DNA of 64,000 bases, from the NCBI GenBank assembly GCA_910588545.1, contig CAJUOU010000001.1, positions 310,001 to 374,000 on the forward strand. The letters run 5' to 3'. Both the position numbers and the translations under genes were made by a program. This document shows positions 16,157-25,017 of the stretch, one piece after another; position 1 is the stretch's first letter, and the number at the start of each line of letters is the position of its first letter. Source of the DNA: an uncultured Christensenellaceae bacterium. GTDB lineage: Bacteria > Bacillota > Clostridia > Christensenellales > UBA3700. The notes below the pieces were generated by a model that saw only the letters and a program-made list of their open reading frames with translations, ran no database searches and was not told the DNA's origin.

Positions 16157-17058
16157 TTGATTTTTTAGGAAAAAGCGATAGCCCGTTATGTTTGGCTTTA
16201 GGCTATTTTGACAGTGTACATAAAGGACATAAAAAGTTGCTGGATTTGTGCGTAAACAGCGGCTATACTCCTGCTGTCTTTACTTTTACAAACAATCCTC
16301 AAAATGTAATTTCCGGCATGTCAAAACAGTGCTATACTTTTTCAGAAAGAGTGCATATCTTTGAAAAAATCGGTATTAAATGTGTCATATACGCTAAATT
16401 CGATAAAGATTTTAAGAATTTGCACGGGAAGGAATTTTTAGATATTTTATGCAAAAATTTTAATATTAAAAAAGTTGTTTTCGGCACAGATTATACTTGC
16501 GGAGTAAAAGCGGAATTTAGTGCCAAAGACGTAAAAAATTACTTTAATAAAAAACAAATAGAATCGCATGTAATCGACTTGGTTATGGCGGATAGTGGCA
16601 AGATTGCCTCAAGAGATATAAGGGAACTTTTAAAAGCAGGCGATATTGGCAAAGTTAACAAATTATTACCATACCCATACTTTATGATAGGCAGTGTGGA
16701 AAAGGGTAGGAATGTCGGCGGCAGTGTGGTAGGTTATCCGACAGCCAATATTGTTTATCCCGATAGTAAAATCGAAATAAAAGCAGGCGTTTATAAAACA
16801 CATATTATAATAGATGGACAAGCTTATTTGGGACTAACCAATGTGGGAGCACATCCAACATTTGATGATTATAATTTTAATTTGGAAAGCTTTGTAATAG
16901 ACTTTGACGGAGACCTTTACGGGAAATTTATTAAAGTAGAGTTTTACGAGTATTTGCGCGGAATAAGCAAGTTTAATAGCGCGACGGAGTTAAAAGCACA
17001 AATAGATAGTGACTTTAAAAGGGTATTACAAGACAAAAACGAAATTAAAAAGGTATAA
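16147..17058 (+). CDS. ribF: Bifunctional riboflavin kinase / FAD synthetase
   Basis: Converts riboflavin to FMN and then FAD. The 303-aa protein has an N-terminal nucleotidyltransferase domain with 'LGYFDSVHKGHKKLL' (the usual GNFDGVHxGH, here Tyr and Ser replace Asn and Gly) and a C-terminal flavokinase domain from about residue 180 with 'GYPTANIVYPDSKI' and 'TNVGAHPTFD'. It overlaps truB by 10 bases, the conserved truB-ribF pair. The altered FDS/FDG residue is the only unusual site. Confidence 0.94.
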   Translation: MELIDFLGKSDSPLCLALGYFDSVHKGHKKLLDLCVNSGYTPAVFTFTNNPQNVISGMSKQCYTFSERVHIFEKIGIKCVIYAKFDKDFKNLHGKEFLDILCKNFNIKKVVFGTDYTCGVKAEFSAKDVKNYFNKKQIESHVIDLVMADSGKIASRDIRELLKAGDIGKVNKLLPYPYFMIGSVEKGRNVGGSVVGYPTANIVYPDSKIEIKAGVYKTHIIIDGQAYLGLTNVGAHPTFDDYNFNLESFVIDFDGDLYGKFIKVEFYEYLRGISKFNSATELKAQIDSDFKRVLQDKNEIKKV

Positions 17059-17129
17059 AATTTGCATTGATTTTTATTATTTTTGTTTGATTAATAATAA
17101 AAATAACAGTTATAAAAACGAGGTGGAGT

Positions 17130-17984
17130 ATGATAAAGTTCGGACCTAGCGGAACAGGTAGCATTTTTGAAGAAGAAGGTTTTTCCAAAACCATAGATGT
17201 GCCAAATTGGCTAAAAGGGAAAGGTCTTGATTTGTACGAATATTCTTTTGGCAGAGGCGTTCGTATGAGTGAAGAAACCGCTAAAATTTATGGCGCAGAG
17301 TTTGCAAAACATGGTATAGAAATTTCCGTACACGCACCATATTTTATCAACTTGGCTACTCAAGAAGAGGATAAAGCGGCAAACAACCATAGATATATAA
17401 AAGAAAGTTTGATAGCACTTAAAAATTTAGGCGGAAAGCGTTGCGTTTTTCATCCGGGGTCTCCTTTAAAAATGCCAAGAGAGCAGGCGATGGAATTGTT
17501 GATGATGCGTCTTGATAATTTGCTAAGTGATTTATATGCAAGCAACCTTGCTGAAAATACAATGCTTGCTATAGAAACAATGGGTAAACAAGCTCAACTT
17601 GGGGATGTGGACGAAATTATTCGAATGGTAGCTCGCGATAAAATGCTTTATCCTTGTATAGATTTTGGACATTTGAATGCAAGGACAGGCGGCAGTTTAA
17701 AAAGTTACGACGATTATAGGATTGTATTGGAAAAGTTTATTGCAGGAGTTGGTTTTGATAAGGTAAACAATATGCATGTACATTTTTCCAAAATAGAGTA
17801 TTCTGCAAAAGGGGAAGTACGGCATTTAACTTTTGAAGATACAAATTTCGGACCTGATTTTGAGCCTTTGGCTAAGGCTTTGATAGATTTGAATTTGCAT
17901 CCGTTTATCGTTTGTGAGTCTGCGGGAACTCAAACAATAGATAGCTTATATATGAAAAATTGTTATAATAATATGCTAAAATAA
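17130..17984 (+). CDS. nfo: Endonuclease IV-like AP endonuclease (TIM barrel)
   Basis: A 284-aa xylose-isomerase-like TIM-barrel protein matching the endonuclease IV family, which cuts DNA 5' of abasic sites using three zinc ions. Visible metal-site segments: 'ISVHAPYFINLAT', 'KRCVFHPGSP', 'LAIETMGK' (catalytic Glu), 'PCIDFGHLNARTGG', 'NNMHVHFSK' and 'FIVCESAG'. GAGGTGGAG ribosome site. It stands alone and shares a bidirectional terminator with the opposing gene at 18120. A sugar isomerase role is less likely given the HAPYFINLA motif. Confidence 0.85.
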   Translation: MIKFGPSGTGSIFEEEGFSKTIDVPNWLKGKGLDLYEYSFGRGVRMSEETAKIYGAEFAKHGIEISVHAPYFINLATQEEDKAANNHRYIKESLIALKNLGGKRCVFHPGSPLKMPREQAMELLMMRLDNLLSDLYASNLAENTMLAIETMGKQAQLGDVDEIIRMVARDKMLYPCIDFGHLNARTGGSLKSYDDYRIVLEKFIAGVGFDKVNNMHVHFSKIEYSAKGEVRHLTFEDTNFGPDFEPLAKALIDLNLHPFIVCESAGTQTIDSLYMKNCYNNMLK

Positions 17985-18055
17985 ACTAAATTATATCCAT
18001 TGCTTTTATGGTAAAAATTATTTTAAAATTTTACCAATTATATTTAAAACTATTT

Positions 18056-18071
18056 AAAAATCGGTATTAAA
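18056..18071 (+). repeat. Dispersed intergenic motif, copy 2
   Basis: AAAAATCGGTATTAAA, 72 bases after nfo and just before the bidirectional terminator. Confidence 0.6.
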
Positions 18072-18073
18072 CT

Positions 18074-18104
18074 AAAAATCACTCTTTTTGAAGAGTGATT
18101 TTTT
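18074..18104. terminator. Bidirectional terminator between nfo and the 18120 gene
   Basis: Near-perfect inverted repeat AAAAATCACTCTT / AAGAGTGATTTTT with loop TTTG; the A and T tracts serve both directions. Confidence 0.85.
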
Positions 18105-18111
18105 GTTATAG

Positions 18112-18550
18112 TTTATTTTTTAATTGTAAATTGCTTTTACAGCAATTAGGTTTCCGTTAAAATAAATTTGAGCTTTAGGACTGTCTTTTTCAATATCCGT
18201 TACAATTACAGTGTCTTTTTGGTCATTGATTTCCAATTTATAAAGTCCTGTGCTATCAAGCCAATTTACAAGTTCGTCTATTGTCATAAATGATATTGCA
18301 TACCAACTGTAAGTAGTGTCGCTAAATGTAATTTCCTCATTAAAGAATTTTTCAGTTAAATGAATAGGAAATACTATACCTTCGACAGATAAATGTTGTA
18401 AAGTATAATTAAGGTTATCATATATTGCATCATGCTTGCTTAAAACAGCTCTTGCAATGACTTTGTCCGATTTTACTTTATAAAGATAGGCTTTGTTGTT
18501 ATGAATCTCATAATTTTGATTACTATCGTAATCTTTGGCAAGTTCGCATA
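18112..18550 (-). repeat. Long tandem repeat, unit 1 (3' part of paralogue A)
   Basis: About 430 bases nearly identical to 18865-19303 (offset 753). Only about ten mismatches were seen by eye, clustered at both ends; the remaining parts of the two genes share only moderate similarity. Confidence 0.85.
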
Positions 18551-18803
18551 ATTGTAAAATTGTTAAATCAGAATGAAATTTTTGATGAGTAGGGGTAGAA
18601 AAACCATTTTTCATTTTGACAGGAATAACTATTTGTTCGCCACTTATTTTAATAGAGCGGTCTACAATGCATATTTGCTTAGAATTTGCTCTATCCATAT
18701 TGTTAGTAACTATAATTGGAAAGAATATGCCAAGTACTACGATTGCAATTACACTAAAAACAATGACATGTATCCAAATAGCCTTTTTTGTTTCTTTTGT
18801 CAT
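18120..18803 (-). CDS. Single-pass membrane protein of unknown function, paralogue A
   Basis: A 227-aa protein with a short cytoplasmic N-terminus, one membrane helix (about residues 10-32) and an extracytoplasmic part of ~190 residues. I do not recognise the family. The C-terminal ~150 residues ('YEIHNNKAYLYKVKSDKVIA' onward, ending 'YFNGNLIAVKAIYN') are almost identical to the next gene (18873-19592), whereas the N-terminal third is diverged, so the copies were partly homogenised. No lipobox or enzyme motif. GGGAGAAG ribosome site. The gene pair may encode sensors or secreted-domain anchors; this is a guess. Confidence 0.75.
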   Translation of the reverse strand: MTKETKKAIWIHVIVFSVIAIVVLGIFFPIIVTNNMDRANSKQICIVDRSIKISGEQIVIPVKMKNGFSTPTHQKFHSDLTILQLCELAKDYDSNQNYEIHNNKAYLYKVKSDKVIARAVLSKHDAIYDNLNYTLQHLSVEGIVFPIHLTEKFFNEEITFSDTTYSWYAISFMTIDELVNWLDSTGLYKLEINDQKDTVIVTDIEKDSPKAQIYFNGNLIAVKAIYN

Positions 18804-18864
18804 AAACTTCTCCCTATTTTACATTTAAATAGTAACTCATTAAAACAGTGAAATTTGTTATATG

Positions 18865-19303
18865 TTAATTTTTTAATTGTAAATTGCTTTTACAGCAATG
18901 ATGTTTCCGTTAAAATAAATTTGAGCTTTAGAACTGTCTTTTTCAATATCCGTTACAATTACAGTGTCTTTTTGAGTATTGATTTCCAATTTATAAAGTC
19001 CTGTGCTATCAAGCCAATTTACAAGTTCGTCTATTGTCATAAATGATATTGCATACCAACTGTAAGTAGTGTCGCTAAATGTAATTTCCTCATTAAAGAA
19101 TTTTTCAGTTAAATGAATAGGAAATACTATACCTTCGACAGATAAATGTTGTAAAGTATAATTAAGGTTATCATATATTGCATCATGCTTGCTTAAAACA
19201 GCTCTTGCAATGACTTTGTCCGATTTTACTTTATAAAGATAGGCTTTGTTGTTATGAATCTCATAATTTAGATTACTATCGTAATTTTTAGCAAGTTCGC
19301 AAA
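18865..19303 (-). repeat. Long tandem repeat, unit 2 (3' part of paralogue B)
   Basis: Partner of the repeat at 18112-18550; the central ~300 bases read as identical. Confidence 0.85.
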
Positions 19304-19592
19304 GCTCTGAAATAGATTTTTCCGAATAAAAAACCTGATGAGACGGAGTATACAATCCTTGTTTCATTTTGACAGGTATAGTAATACTGTCGCCGTTAAA
19401 TATAGTGCTGTCTTCAACACAAATTACTTTTTTGTCTACAAATCCACCTACTTTGAATGTTAACCCCCAAATGAGAAAACCAAGTATTACTGCAAGTAGT
19501 GTACAGGCAGTTGCCGTGATTATAACGATTTTTTTCTTTTTATCCATTGGCTTTGCATGCCCGCAAATTTTGTCTTTTACTTCATCTTCCAT
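18873..19592 (-). CDS. Single-pass membrane protein of unknown function, paralogue B
   Basis: A 239-aa tandem paralogue of the gene at 18120-18803. The N-terminus is longer and Lys-rich ('HAKPMDKKKK'), followed by one membrane helix (about residues 23-45) and the same extracytoplasmic domain. Differences from paralogue A in the last ~150 residues are a handful (for example N/D, L/I and S/P swaps). The gap between the copies is 69 bases, without a terminator, so B and A are probably one transcript from the promoter at 19622-19650. Confidence 0.75.
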   Translation of the reverse strand: MEDEVKDKICGHAKPMDKKKKIVIITATACTLLAVILGFLIWGLTFKVGGFVDKKVICVEDSTIFNGDSITIPVKMKQGLYTPSHQVFYSEKSISELCELAKNYDSNLNYEIHNNKAYLYKVKSDKVIARAVLSKHDAIYDNLNYTLQHLSVEGIVFPIHLTEKFFNEEITFSDTTYSWYAISFMTIDELVNWLDSTGLYKLEINTQKDTVIVTDIEKDSSKAQIYFNGNIIAVKAIYN

Positions 19593-19621
19593 ACTTTTTC
19601 CCCTATGCTTTTTACAATTTT

Positions 19622-19650
19622 ATCATACCATATAAAACTAAAAAATGCAA
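19622..19650 (-). promoter_or_regulatory. Predicted promoter of the paralogue B-A pair
   Basis: On the minus strand TTGCAT (19650-19645), 17-base spacer, TATGAT (19627-19622). Confidence 0.65.
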
Positions 19651-19744
19651 TACCTATTTTAAGATTGTAAGCTCTGTTATCCGCTGATATAAAATTTGGT
19701 TTTATTATCTTTATATTAAAATATAATAAAATATTAAAAAAATA

Positions 19745-19773
19745 TTTACAAGTCAAAAAAAATATGCTATAAT
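19745..19773 (+). promoter_or_regulatory. Extended -10 promoter of pepP, predicting a leaderless mRNA
   Basis: TTTACA at 19745-19750, 17-base spacer, TATAAT at 19768-19773, preceded by TGC (extended -10). The ATG of the peptidase begins seven bases after the -10 box, so the RNA should start at or beside the A of the ATG; no Shine-Dalgarno is present. Confidence 0.7.
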
Positions 19774-19779
19774 GCTTTT

Positions 19780-20853
19780 ATGGTAAGTTACAATAAGATA
19801 TTTGATAGTAATAATTTGGACGGAATTTTGATTTCAAATACTTTTAATGTAAGATATGTCAGTGGATATTCTGCCGATTATGCTTTTGTGCTTATTACCA
19901 AACAAAACAAATTTTATTTTACCGACGGCAGGTTTACGATTGAGGCAAATAGGGACTTATCTAAGGATTGGCAGGTAATTGAAATTACTCCTACTACAGC
20001 AGAGCAGGTTATAAAAAATGTATTAGCCGATAACAATATCAAAAATGTCGGTTTTGACAGCAACATAAGTCATTATGATTATGTGTTTGTGACGGAAAAA
20101 TTGCTTGCAGGGATTAATTCAACTGATATAACAAACGAGATTACCGCATTGCGTGCTGTTAAAAGCGATTATGAAATAGATTGTATTATCAAAGCGCAAA
20201 GAATTGCGGAAAAATCTTTGGAGCAGGTAAAACCGCTTATCAAAAAAAATATGACGGAATTGGAGCTTTGTGCTAAGCTTGAGTATTTTATGAAAGTGAA
20301 CGGTAGCGAGAAAAACGCTTTTGATACTATCGTTGCTTTTGGGGAAAATTCTGCAATCGCACATGCAAAGCCGTCAGATAGAAAGCTTAAAGTCGGGGAT
20401 GTTATACTTATCGATTTTGGTGCAACATACAAAGGTTATCACTCGGATATGACAAGAACTTTTGTGTTTGGGGAGTGTTCGGAGGAAATAGAAAAATTAT
20501 ACAATATTGTGCTTGGTGCAAATGAGATTGCAATAGACTGCATACGTTCGGGCATACCGCCGAGAGAGGCAGACAGGGTTGCAAGAAATTATTTGGATTT
20601 GCATAGGCTGGCAACATATTTCAATCATTCGTTAGGTCATGGCGTCGGGCTTGAAATACACGAATATCCGACTTTGTCTTCACGCGTGATGACGGATGAA
20701 AGATTGCAAGACGGTATGGTAATAACCATAGAGCCGGGGATTTATATTGAGGGGCTTTGCGGTATAAGAATTGAGGATATGATTGTGGTTAAAGGTGCTA
20801 ATGCAGTAAATTTGACTACTTCAAATAAAAAATTGGAAATTATTAATAATTAG
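19780..20853 (+). CDS. M24-family aminopeptidase (Xaa-Pro type)
   Basis: A 357-aa creatinase-fold peptidase: N-terminal creatinase-like domain (1-125) and C-terminal pita-bread metallopeptidase domain. Metal ligands are visible in 'ILIDFGATYKGYHSDMTRTF' (two Asp), 'NHSLGHGVGLEIHE' (His), 'ITIEPGIYIEG' (Glu) and 'GIRIEDMI' (Glu). It probably removes N-terminal residues before proline. It lies 16 bases upstream of efp, a common Firmicutes pairing. The -10 box position implies leaderless translation (see promoter entry). Pro specificity is inferred from family, not proven. Confidence 0.9.
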   Translation: MVSYNKIFDSNNLDGILISNTFNVRYVSGYSADYAFVLITKQNKFYFTDGRFTIEANRDLSKDWQVIEITPTTAEQVIKNVLADNNIKNVGFDSNISHYDYVFVTEKLLAGINSTDITNEITALRAVKSDYEIDCIIKAQRIAEKSLEQVKPLIKKNMTELELCAKLEYFMKVNGSEKNAFDTIVAFGENSAIAHAKPSDRKLKVGDVILIDFGATYKGYHSDMTRTFVFGECSEEIEKLYNIVLGANEIAIDCIRSGIPPREADRVARNYLDLHRLATYFNHSLGHGVGLEIHEYPTLSSRVMTDERLQDGMVITIEPGIYIEGLCGIRIEDMIVVKGANAVNLTTSNKKLEIINN

Positions 20854-20869
20854 TTTATCGGAGGTAAAT

Positions 20870-21433
20870 ATGGCTACAATTTTGGCTGGTGATTTTCGTA
20901 AGGGAATTACATTTGAAATGGATGGAAAGGTAATGGTTATCGTGGACTTTTTGCACGTTAAACCAGGTAAAGGTGCAGCGTTTGTACGTACTAAAATAAG
21001 AGACGTTATCAACGGTGGCGTTATTGAAAAAACTTTTAACCCTACGGAAAAATTTGAACTTGCACATATTGAGAGAAAAACTCTTGAATATTTGTATACA
21101 GACGGAGAGTTGTATTACTTTATGGACCAAGAGACTTATGAGCAAACCGCACTTAACCAAGAAAGCTGTGAAGATGCACTTAAGTTTATTAAAGAGAATA
21201 TGACTGTTGATATCGAGTTTTACAAAGGAAAGGCTTTTTCTGTAACTGCTCCTAACTTTGTTGAGTTGCTTATTACTTATTGTGAGCCGGGTGCTAAAGG
21301 TAATACCGCAACAAATGCAACAAAGCCTGCAACACTTGAGACAGGATATGTTATCCAAGTTCCACTATTTGTTAACGAAGGCGATACTATTCGTATTGAC
21401 ACAAGAACCGGAACTTATATGTCAAGAGTTTAA
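20870..21433 (+). CDS. efp: Elongation factor P
   Basis: Rescues ribosomes stalled at polyproline. The 187-aa three-domain protein has the acceptor loop 'HVKPGKGAAFVR', in which Lys34 is the position modified in other bacteria (5-aminopentanol in Bacillus), followed by KOW and OB domains ending in 'DTIRIDTRTGTYMSRV'. GGAGG ribosome site; transcribed with the M24 peptidase; terminator immediately after. Confidence 0.97.
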   Translation: MATILAGDFRKGITFEMDGKVMVIVDFLHVKPGKGAAFVRTKIRDVINGGVIEKTFNPTEKFELAHIERKTLEYLYTDGELYYFMDQETYEQTALNQESCEDALKFIKENMTVDIEFYKGKAFSVTAPNFVELLITYCEPGAKGNTATNATKPATLETGYVIQVPLFVNEGDTIRIDTRTGTYMSRV

Positions 21434-21451
21434 TTTGCTGCAAAACTAAAA

Positions 21452-21483
21452 ACTGCAAGTATCATTGCTTGCAGTCTTTTTTT
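21452..21483 (+). terminator. Terminator of efp
   Basis: Stem ACTGCAAG/CTTGCAGT with an 8-base loop and a run of T residues. Confidence 0.9.
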
Positions 21484-21565
21484 GGTACGGCAATTACAGA
21501 TAAAAATAAGCTATATAGGCGAACTATGTAGTTTTAAAATACAATAAAAGGTTTAAGCATTTAAA

Positions 21566-22057
21566 ATGAGGATTTTAGGTATTGACCCCGGGATTGCTAT
21601 AGTTGGATATGGTGTTATTGATGTTGAGCGAGGGAACTATTCTCTTGTAGATTACGGAGTGATAACCACCCCAAAGGAAGAGAATACCCCAACAAGACTT
21701 TGTATGATTGAGCGAAGTCTTATAAAACTTATCGAACAATATAAACCCGACAATATAGCACTTGAGGAATTGTTTTTTGCAAGAAATACAACCACTGCAA
21801 TTACCGTTGCGGAAGCAAGGGGAGTTTTACTTTTGACTGCAACAAAGTATTGCGGTAGTTTGTTTGAGTATACGCCCTTGCAGATTAAACAAGCGATTAC
21901 CGGCTATGGCAAGGCAGACAAAAACCAAGTTCAACAAATGGTAAAAATGATGTTAAAACTAAAAAGTATACCAAAGCCGGATGACGCTGCGGATGCTCTT
22001 GCAGTTGCGATAACTCATGGTCAAACCAACAAAATGGCAAATATGTTTAGGATTTGA
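21566..22057 (+). CDS. ruvC: Holliday junction resolvase RuvC
   Basis: Endonuclease resolving Holliday junctions with RuvAB. The 163-aa protein has the RNase H-like catalytic acids in 'GIDPGIAIVGYGVID' (Asp7), 'IALEELFFARN' (Glu), and 'KPDDAADALAVAI' (two Asp). Start ATG at 21566; a ribosome site is weak. First gene of the ruvC-ruvA-ruvB-queA run. Confidence 0.96.
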   Translation: MRILGIDPGIAIVGYGVIDVERGNYSLVDYGVITTPKEENTPTRLCMIERSLIKLIEQYKPDNIALEELFFARNTTTAITVAEARGVLLLTATKYCGSLFEYTPLQIKQAITGYGKADKNQVQQMVKMMLKLKSIPKPDDAADALAVAITHGQTNKMANMFRI

Positions 22058-22142
22058 TTTTAAAAGGCCTGTTGCATATTATAAAATCAAAATAACAAGA
22101 TAAACAAAAGTATTTTAAACTAATGGTATAAAAGGAGTGTAT

Positions 22143-22739
22143 ATGTACGCATTTATAAGTGGATTAATCGATTATATTGACCCTAACGGATTGGTGGTTG
22201 TTGACAATAACGGCATTGGATACAATATAAATGTTTCATTAAATACTTTGGCGGATTTGCCACAAAAAGGGGAAAAGACAAAACTTTATACTTATACTCA
22301 TATCAAGGAAGATGCTTTTTCGTTATTCGGCTTTTTGAGTATGAGCGAAAAAAATATGTTTATCAAATTAATCGACATCAATGGAGTAGGTCCAAAGATG
22401 GCACTTGGTATTTTATCGGGCATAGACACAGCGTCACTTGCTTTGGCGGTTGCAAACAACGATGTAAAAAGTTTATCCAGCATAAAAGGCGTAGGCAAAA
22501 AGACCGCCGAGCGAATTATTTTGGAACTAAAAGAAAAAGTGAACATTACTGCCGAAGAGGTTATGGGTAGCAATAGCAGCATAAAAATCAGCAGTTCTAA
22601 GGAAATTAATGATGCTATTGAGGCATTGGTGGCTTTGGGTATTTCCAAAAATGATGCTATTAAAGCCGTTCAAAAAGCTAGTGAAAGTGCAAAAGATACA
22701 AATGCTATTATCACACTTGCACTTCGTAGTATGGCATAA
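22143..22739 (+). CDS. ruvA: Holliday junction branch migration protein RuvA
   Basis: Tetrameric DNA-binding subunit that loads RuvB on Holliday junctions. The ATG at 22143 follows AAAGGAG; an upstream in-frame GTG at 22137 lies inside that site. The 198-aa protein has the OB domain (1-62), the tandem helix-hairpin-helix region ('LIDINGVGPKMALGILSG', 'LSSIKGVGKKTAERIILELK') and the C-terminal RuvB-binding domain ('EALVALGISKNDAIKAV'). Eleven bases to ruvB. Confidence 0.97.
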   Translation: MYAFISGLIDYIDPNGLVVVDNNGIGYNINVSLNTLADLPQKGEKTKLYTYTHIKEDAFSLFGFLSMSEKNMFIKLIDINGVGPKMALGILSGIDTASLALAVANNDVKSLSSIKGVGKKTAERIILELKEKVNITAEEVMGSNSSIKISSSKEINDAIEALVALGISKNDAIKAVQKASESAKDTNAIITLALRSMA

Positions 22740-22750
22740 GGGGGAGTAGT

Positions 22751-23818
22751 ATGTTTAATTTTGACGAAGAAGATGACAGATTAATAACAAGTACAAAACA
22801 CAAGGAAGATACTGCCGAAAATTGTCTTAGACCAAAAAGTATGGACGAGTATATCGGACAGGATAAAATAAAAGGCAATCTTGAAATATTCATACAAGCG
22901 GCATTAAAACGCGGCGAGGCGTTGGACCATGTACTTTTGTACGGACCTCCGGGACTTGGTAAAACCACACTATCGCATATCATTGCAAACGAGATGAATT
23001 CGCAAATACGTGTTACTTCCGGCCCTGCAATAGAAAAAGCGGGTGATTTGGCTGCCATTCTTACAAACTTGTCAGACAACGACATACTTTTTATTGACGA
23101 AATTCACAGGCTAAACCGAAATGTTGAGGAAGTTTTATATCCTGCTATGGAGGATTATGCCTTGGATATTATAATCGGTAAAGGTCCGTCTGCAAGGAGT
23201 TTGCGTATTGACTTGCCAAAGTTTACTTTGATTGGTGCAACAACTAAGGCAGGTATGTTAACAAGCCCGTTACGCGACAGGTTTGGCGTAAATTTGAGGT
23301 TGGAACTGTATACTCCCGACGATTTGGTAAAAATAATCAATCGCTCGGCAAAACTTTTAAATATAAATATCGATGAGGATGCGAGCTATGAAATTGCAAG
23401 ACGTTCAAGGGGTACACCGCGTATTGCAAACAGATTTTTAAAAAGGGTAAGAGACTTTGCGGAAGTGTTGGGCGACGGTGGTAAAATAGATTTGCCTCTT
23501 GCAAAAAAAGGCTTAACGTTAATGGAAGTTGACGATATGGGGCTTGACTATAGTGACAGGAAGATTTTGACTACAATGATTGATACTTTTGGTGGCGGTC
23601 CTGTAGGACTTGATACTTTGGCAGCATCAGTTAATGAAGACAGCAACACTATCGAAGATGTTATAGAGCCTTACTTGATGCAAGTTGGTTTTGTTGCAAG
23701 GACACCAAGAGGAAGAATTTGTCTGAAAAAAGCTTATGACCATTTAGGTAAGGTAATGGATAGCGAGAAACAAGAGTTGTTCTCACAATACGAAAATGAA
23801 GGAAAAAATAATGAATAA
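22751..23818 (+). CDS. ruvB: Holliday junction helicase RuvB
   Basis: AAA+ motor for branch migration. The 355-aa protein has Walker A GPPGLGKTTL (residues 65-74), Walker B 'ILFIDEIHRLNR', sensor 1 'LIGATTKAGML' and sensor 2/arginine finger region 'SRGTPRIANRFLKRVRDFA', then the winged-helix domain ('QVGFVARTPRGRI'). GGGGGAG ribosome site. Overlaps queA by 8 bases. Confidence 0.97.
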   Translation: MFNFDEEDDRLITSTKHKEDTAENCLRPKSMDEYIGQDKIKGNLEIFIQAALKRGEALDHVLLYGPPGLGKTTLSHIIANEMNSQIRVTSGPAIEKAGDLAAILTNLSDNDILFIDEIHRLNRNVEEVLYPAMEDYALDIIIGKGPSARSLRIDLPKFTLIGATTKAGMLTSPLRDRFGVNLRLELYTPDDLVKIINRSAKLLNINIDEDASYEIARRSRGTPRIANRFLKRVRDFAEVLGDGGKIDLPLAKKGLTLMEVDDMGLDYSDRKILTTMIDTFGGGPVGLDTLAASVNEDSNTIEDVIEPYLMQVGFVARTPRGRICLKKAYDHLGKVMDSEKQELFSQYENEGKNNE

Positions 23819-24833
23819 AAGTGATTTTTACTACGATTTGCCGCAAGAGTTGATTGCACAAACACCTATTTATCCGCGTGATAACTCTAGGATGTTAGTG
23901 TACGACAGACTGACTAATAAAATCGCACATAAGCATTTTTACGATATAGTAGAATATCTTAAAGAGGGCGATGTGTTGGTTATAAACAACACAAAAGTAA
24001 TACCTGCAAGGATATTTTGCCACAGAGAGGGTAAGGATGAAGTTATCGAAGTACTACTTTTAAAAAGGATTGACTATAATCATTACGAGTGCATTACAAA
24101 ACCTGCAAAAAAACTAAAAATAGATACAAAAGTGATTTTTAGCGAAAAGCTCTCCGCAATCGTCAAAGAAATCGGGGAGCAAGGTATAAGGGTTTTGGAG
24201 TTTACTTTTGACGGTGTGTTAGAAGATATTTTAAACGATATAGGAACAATGCCGCTTCCGCCTTATATTAAAGAAAAATTGCAAGACCAATCTAGGTATC
24301 AAACTGTTTATTGCAAAGAGCTTGGCTCTAGTGCAGCACCTACTGCGGGACTGCATTTTACACAGGAATTACTTGAGAAAATTAAGGAAAAAGGCGTTCA
24401 AATTGCACAAGTGCTTTTGCATGTCGGTTTGGGAACTTTCAGACCTGTAAAGGAAGAAGACATTTTAAAACATAATATGCACAGCGAGTACTGTGAGATA
24501 GACAAAGAAAATGCCGAAATTATCAATAATGCAGTAAAAGACGGCAGAAGAGTAATTTGCGTAGGCACAACCTCTGTAAGAACAGTGGAAAGCTTAGCTG
24601 ATGAAAACGGCTTTGTAAAAGCGGATAAAATGGATACAAATATCTTTATTTATCCGGGGTATAAATTTAAAGTAGTAAAGGGATTGATAACCAATTTCCA
24701 TTTGCCGGAATCCACACTTATAATGCTTGTATCGGCTTTTATGGGTAGAGAAAATACTTTGAATATGTACAATGAGGCCGTAAAGGAAAAATACAGATTT
24801 TTTAGCTTTGGCGATGCTACATATATCATCTAA
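23811..24833 (+). CDS. queA: S-adenosylmethionine:tRNA ribosyltransferase-isomerase
   Basis: Transfers the ribosyl part of SAM to preQ1-modified tRNA to give epoxyqueuosine. The start at 23811 gives the canonical 'MNKSDFYYDLPQELIAQTP'; an upstream in-frame start would extend it by five residues. The 340-aa protein contains 'DNSRMLVYDR', 'VLVINNTKVIPARI', 'GSSAAPTAGLHFT', 'TFRPVKEEDI' and 'FHLPESTLIMLVSAF'. Paired functionally with the next gene tgt. The ruvAB-queA-tgt-yajC order is typical of Firmicutes. Confidence 0.97.
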   Translation: MNKSDFYYDLPQELIAQTPIYPRDNSRMLVYDRLTNKIAHKHFYDIVEYLKEGDVLVINNTKVIPARIFCHREGKDEVIEVLLLKRIDYNHYECITKPAKKLKIDTKVIFSEKLSAIVKEIGEQGIRVLEFTFDGVLEDILNDIGTMPLPPYIKEKLQDQSRYQTVYCKELGSSAAPTAGLHFTQELLEKIKEKGVQIAQVLLHVGLGTFRPVKEEDILKHNMHSEYCEIDKENAEIINNAVKDGRRVICVGTTSVRTVESLADENGFVKADKMDTNIFIYPGYKFKVVKGLITNFHLPESTLIMLVSAFMGRENTLNMYNEAVKEKYRFFSFGDATYII

Positions 24834-24849
24834 TTGACAAAAAGTCTTT

Positions 24850-24865
24850 AAAAATCGGTACTAAT
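24850..24865 (+). repeat. Dispersed intergenic motif, copy 3
   Basis: AAAAATCGGTACTAAT, 17 bases after queA. Confidence 0.6.
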
Positions 24866-25017
24866 GTATAAAGTTGAGTAAGATTATAAGCTATGTCAAA
24901 AAACAATTTGTTTATAATAAATAAAAATTAGCTGTTCAAATAAACAAGAAAGAAAAAATAAAACGTATAAGCAAACTAGTTTAAAAAAATGCAAAAGTTT
25001 AAACAATAGGAGTAACA

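Noticed and set aside
17130..17984. Promoter TTGATT-N18-TATAAA just upstream of nfo (17087-17116)
   Set aside because: The implied transcript start would fall inside the ribosome-binding site, leaving no usable leader.
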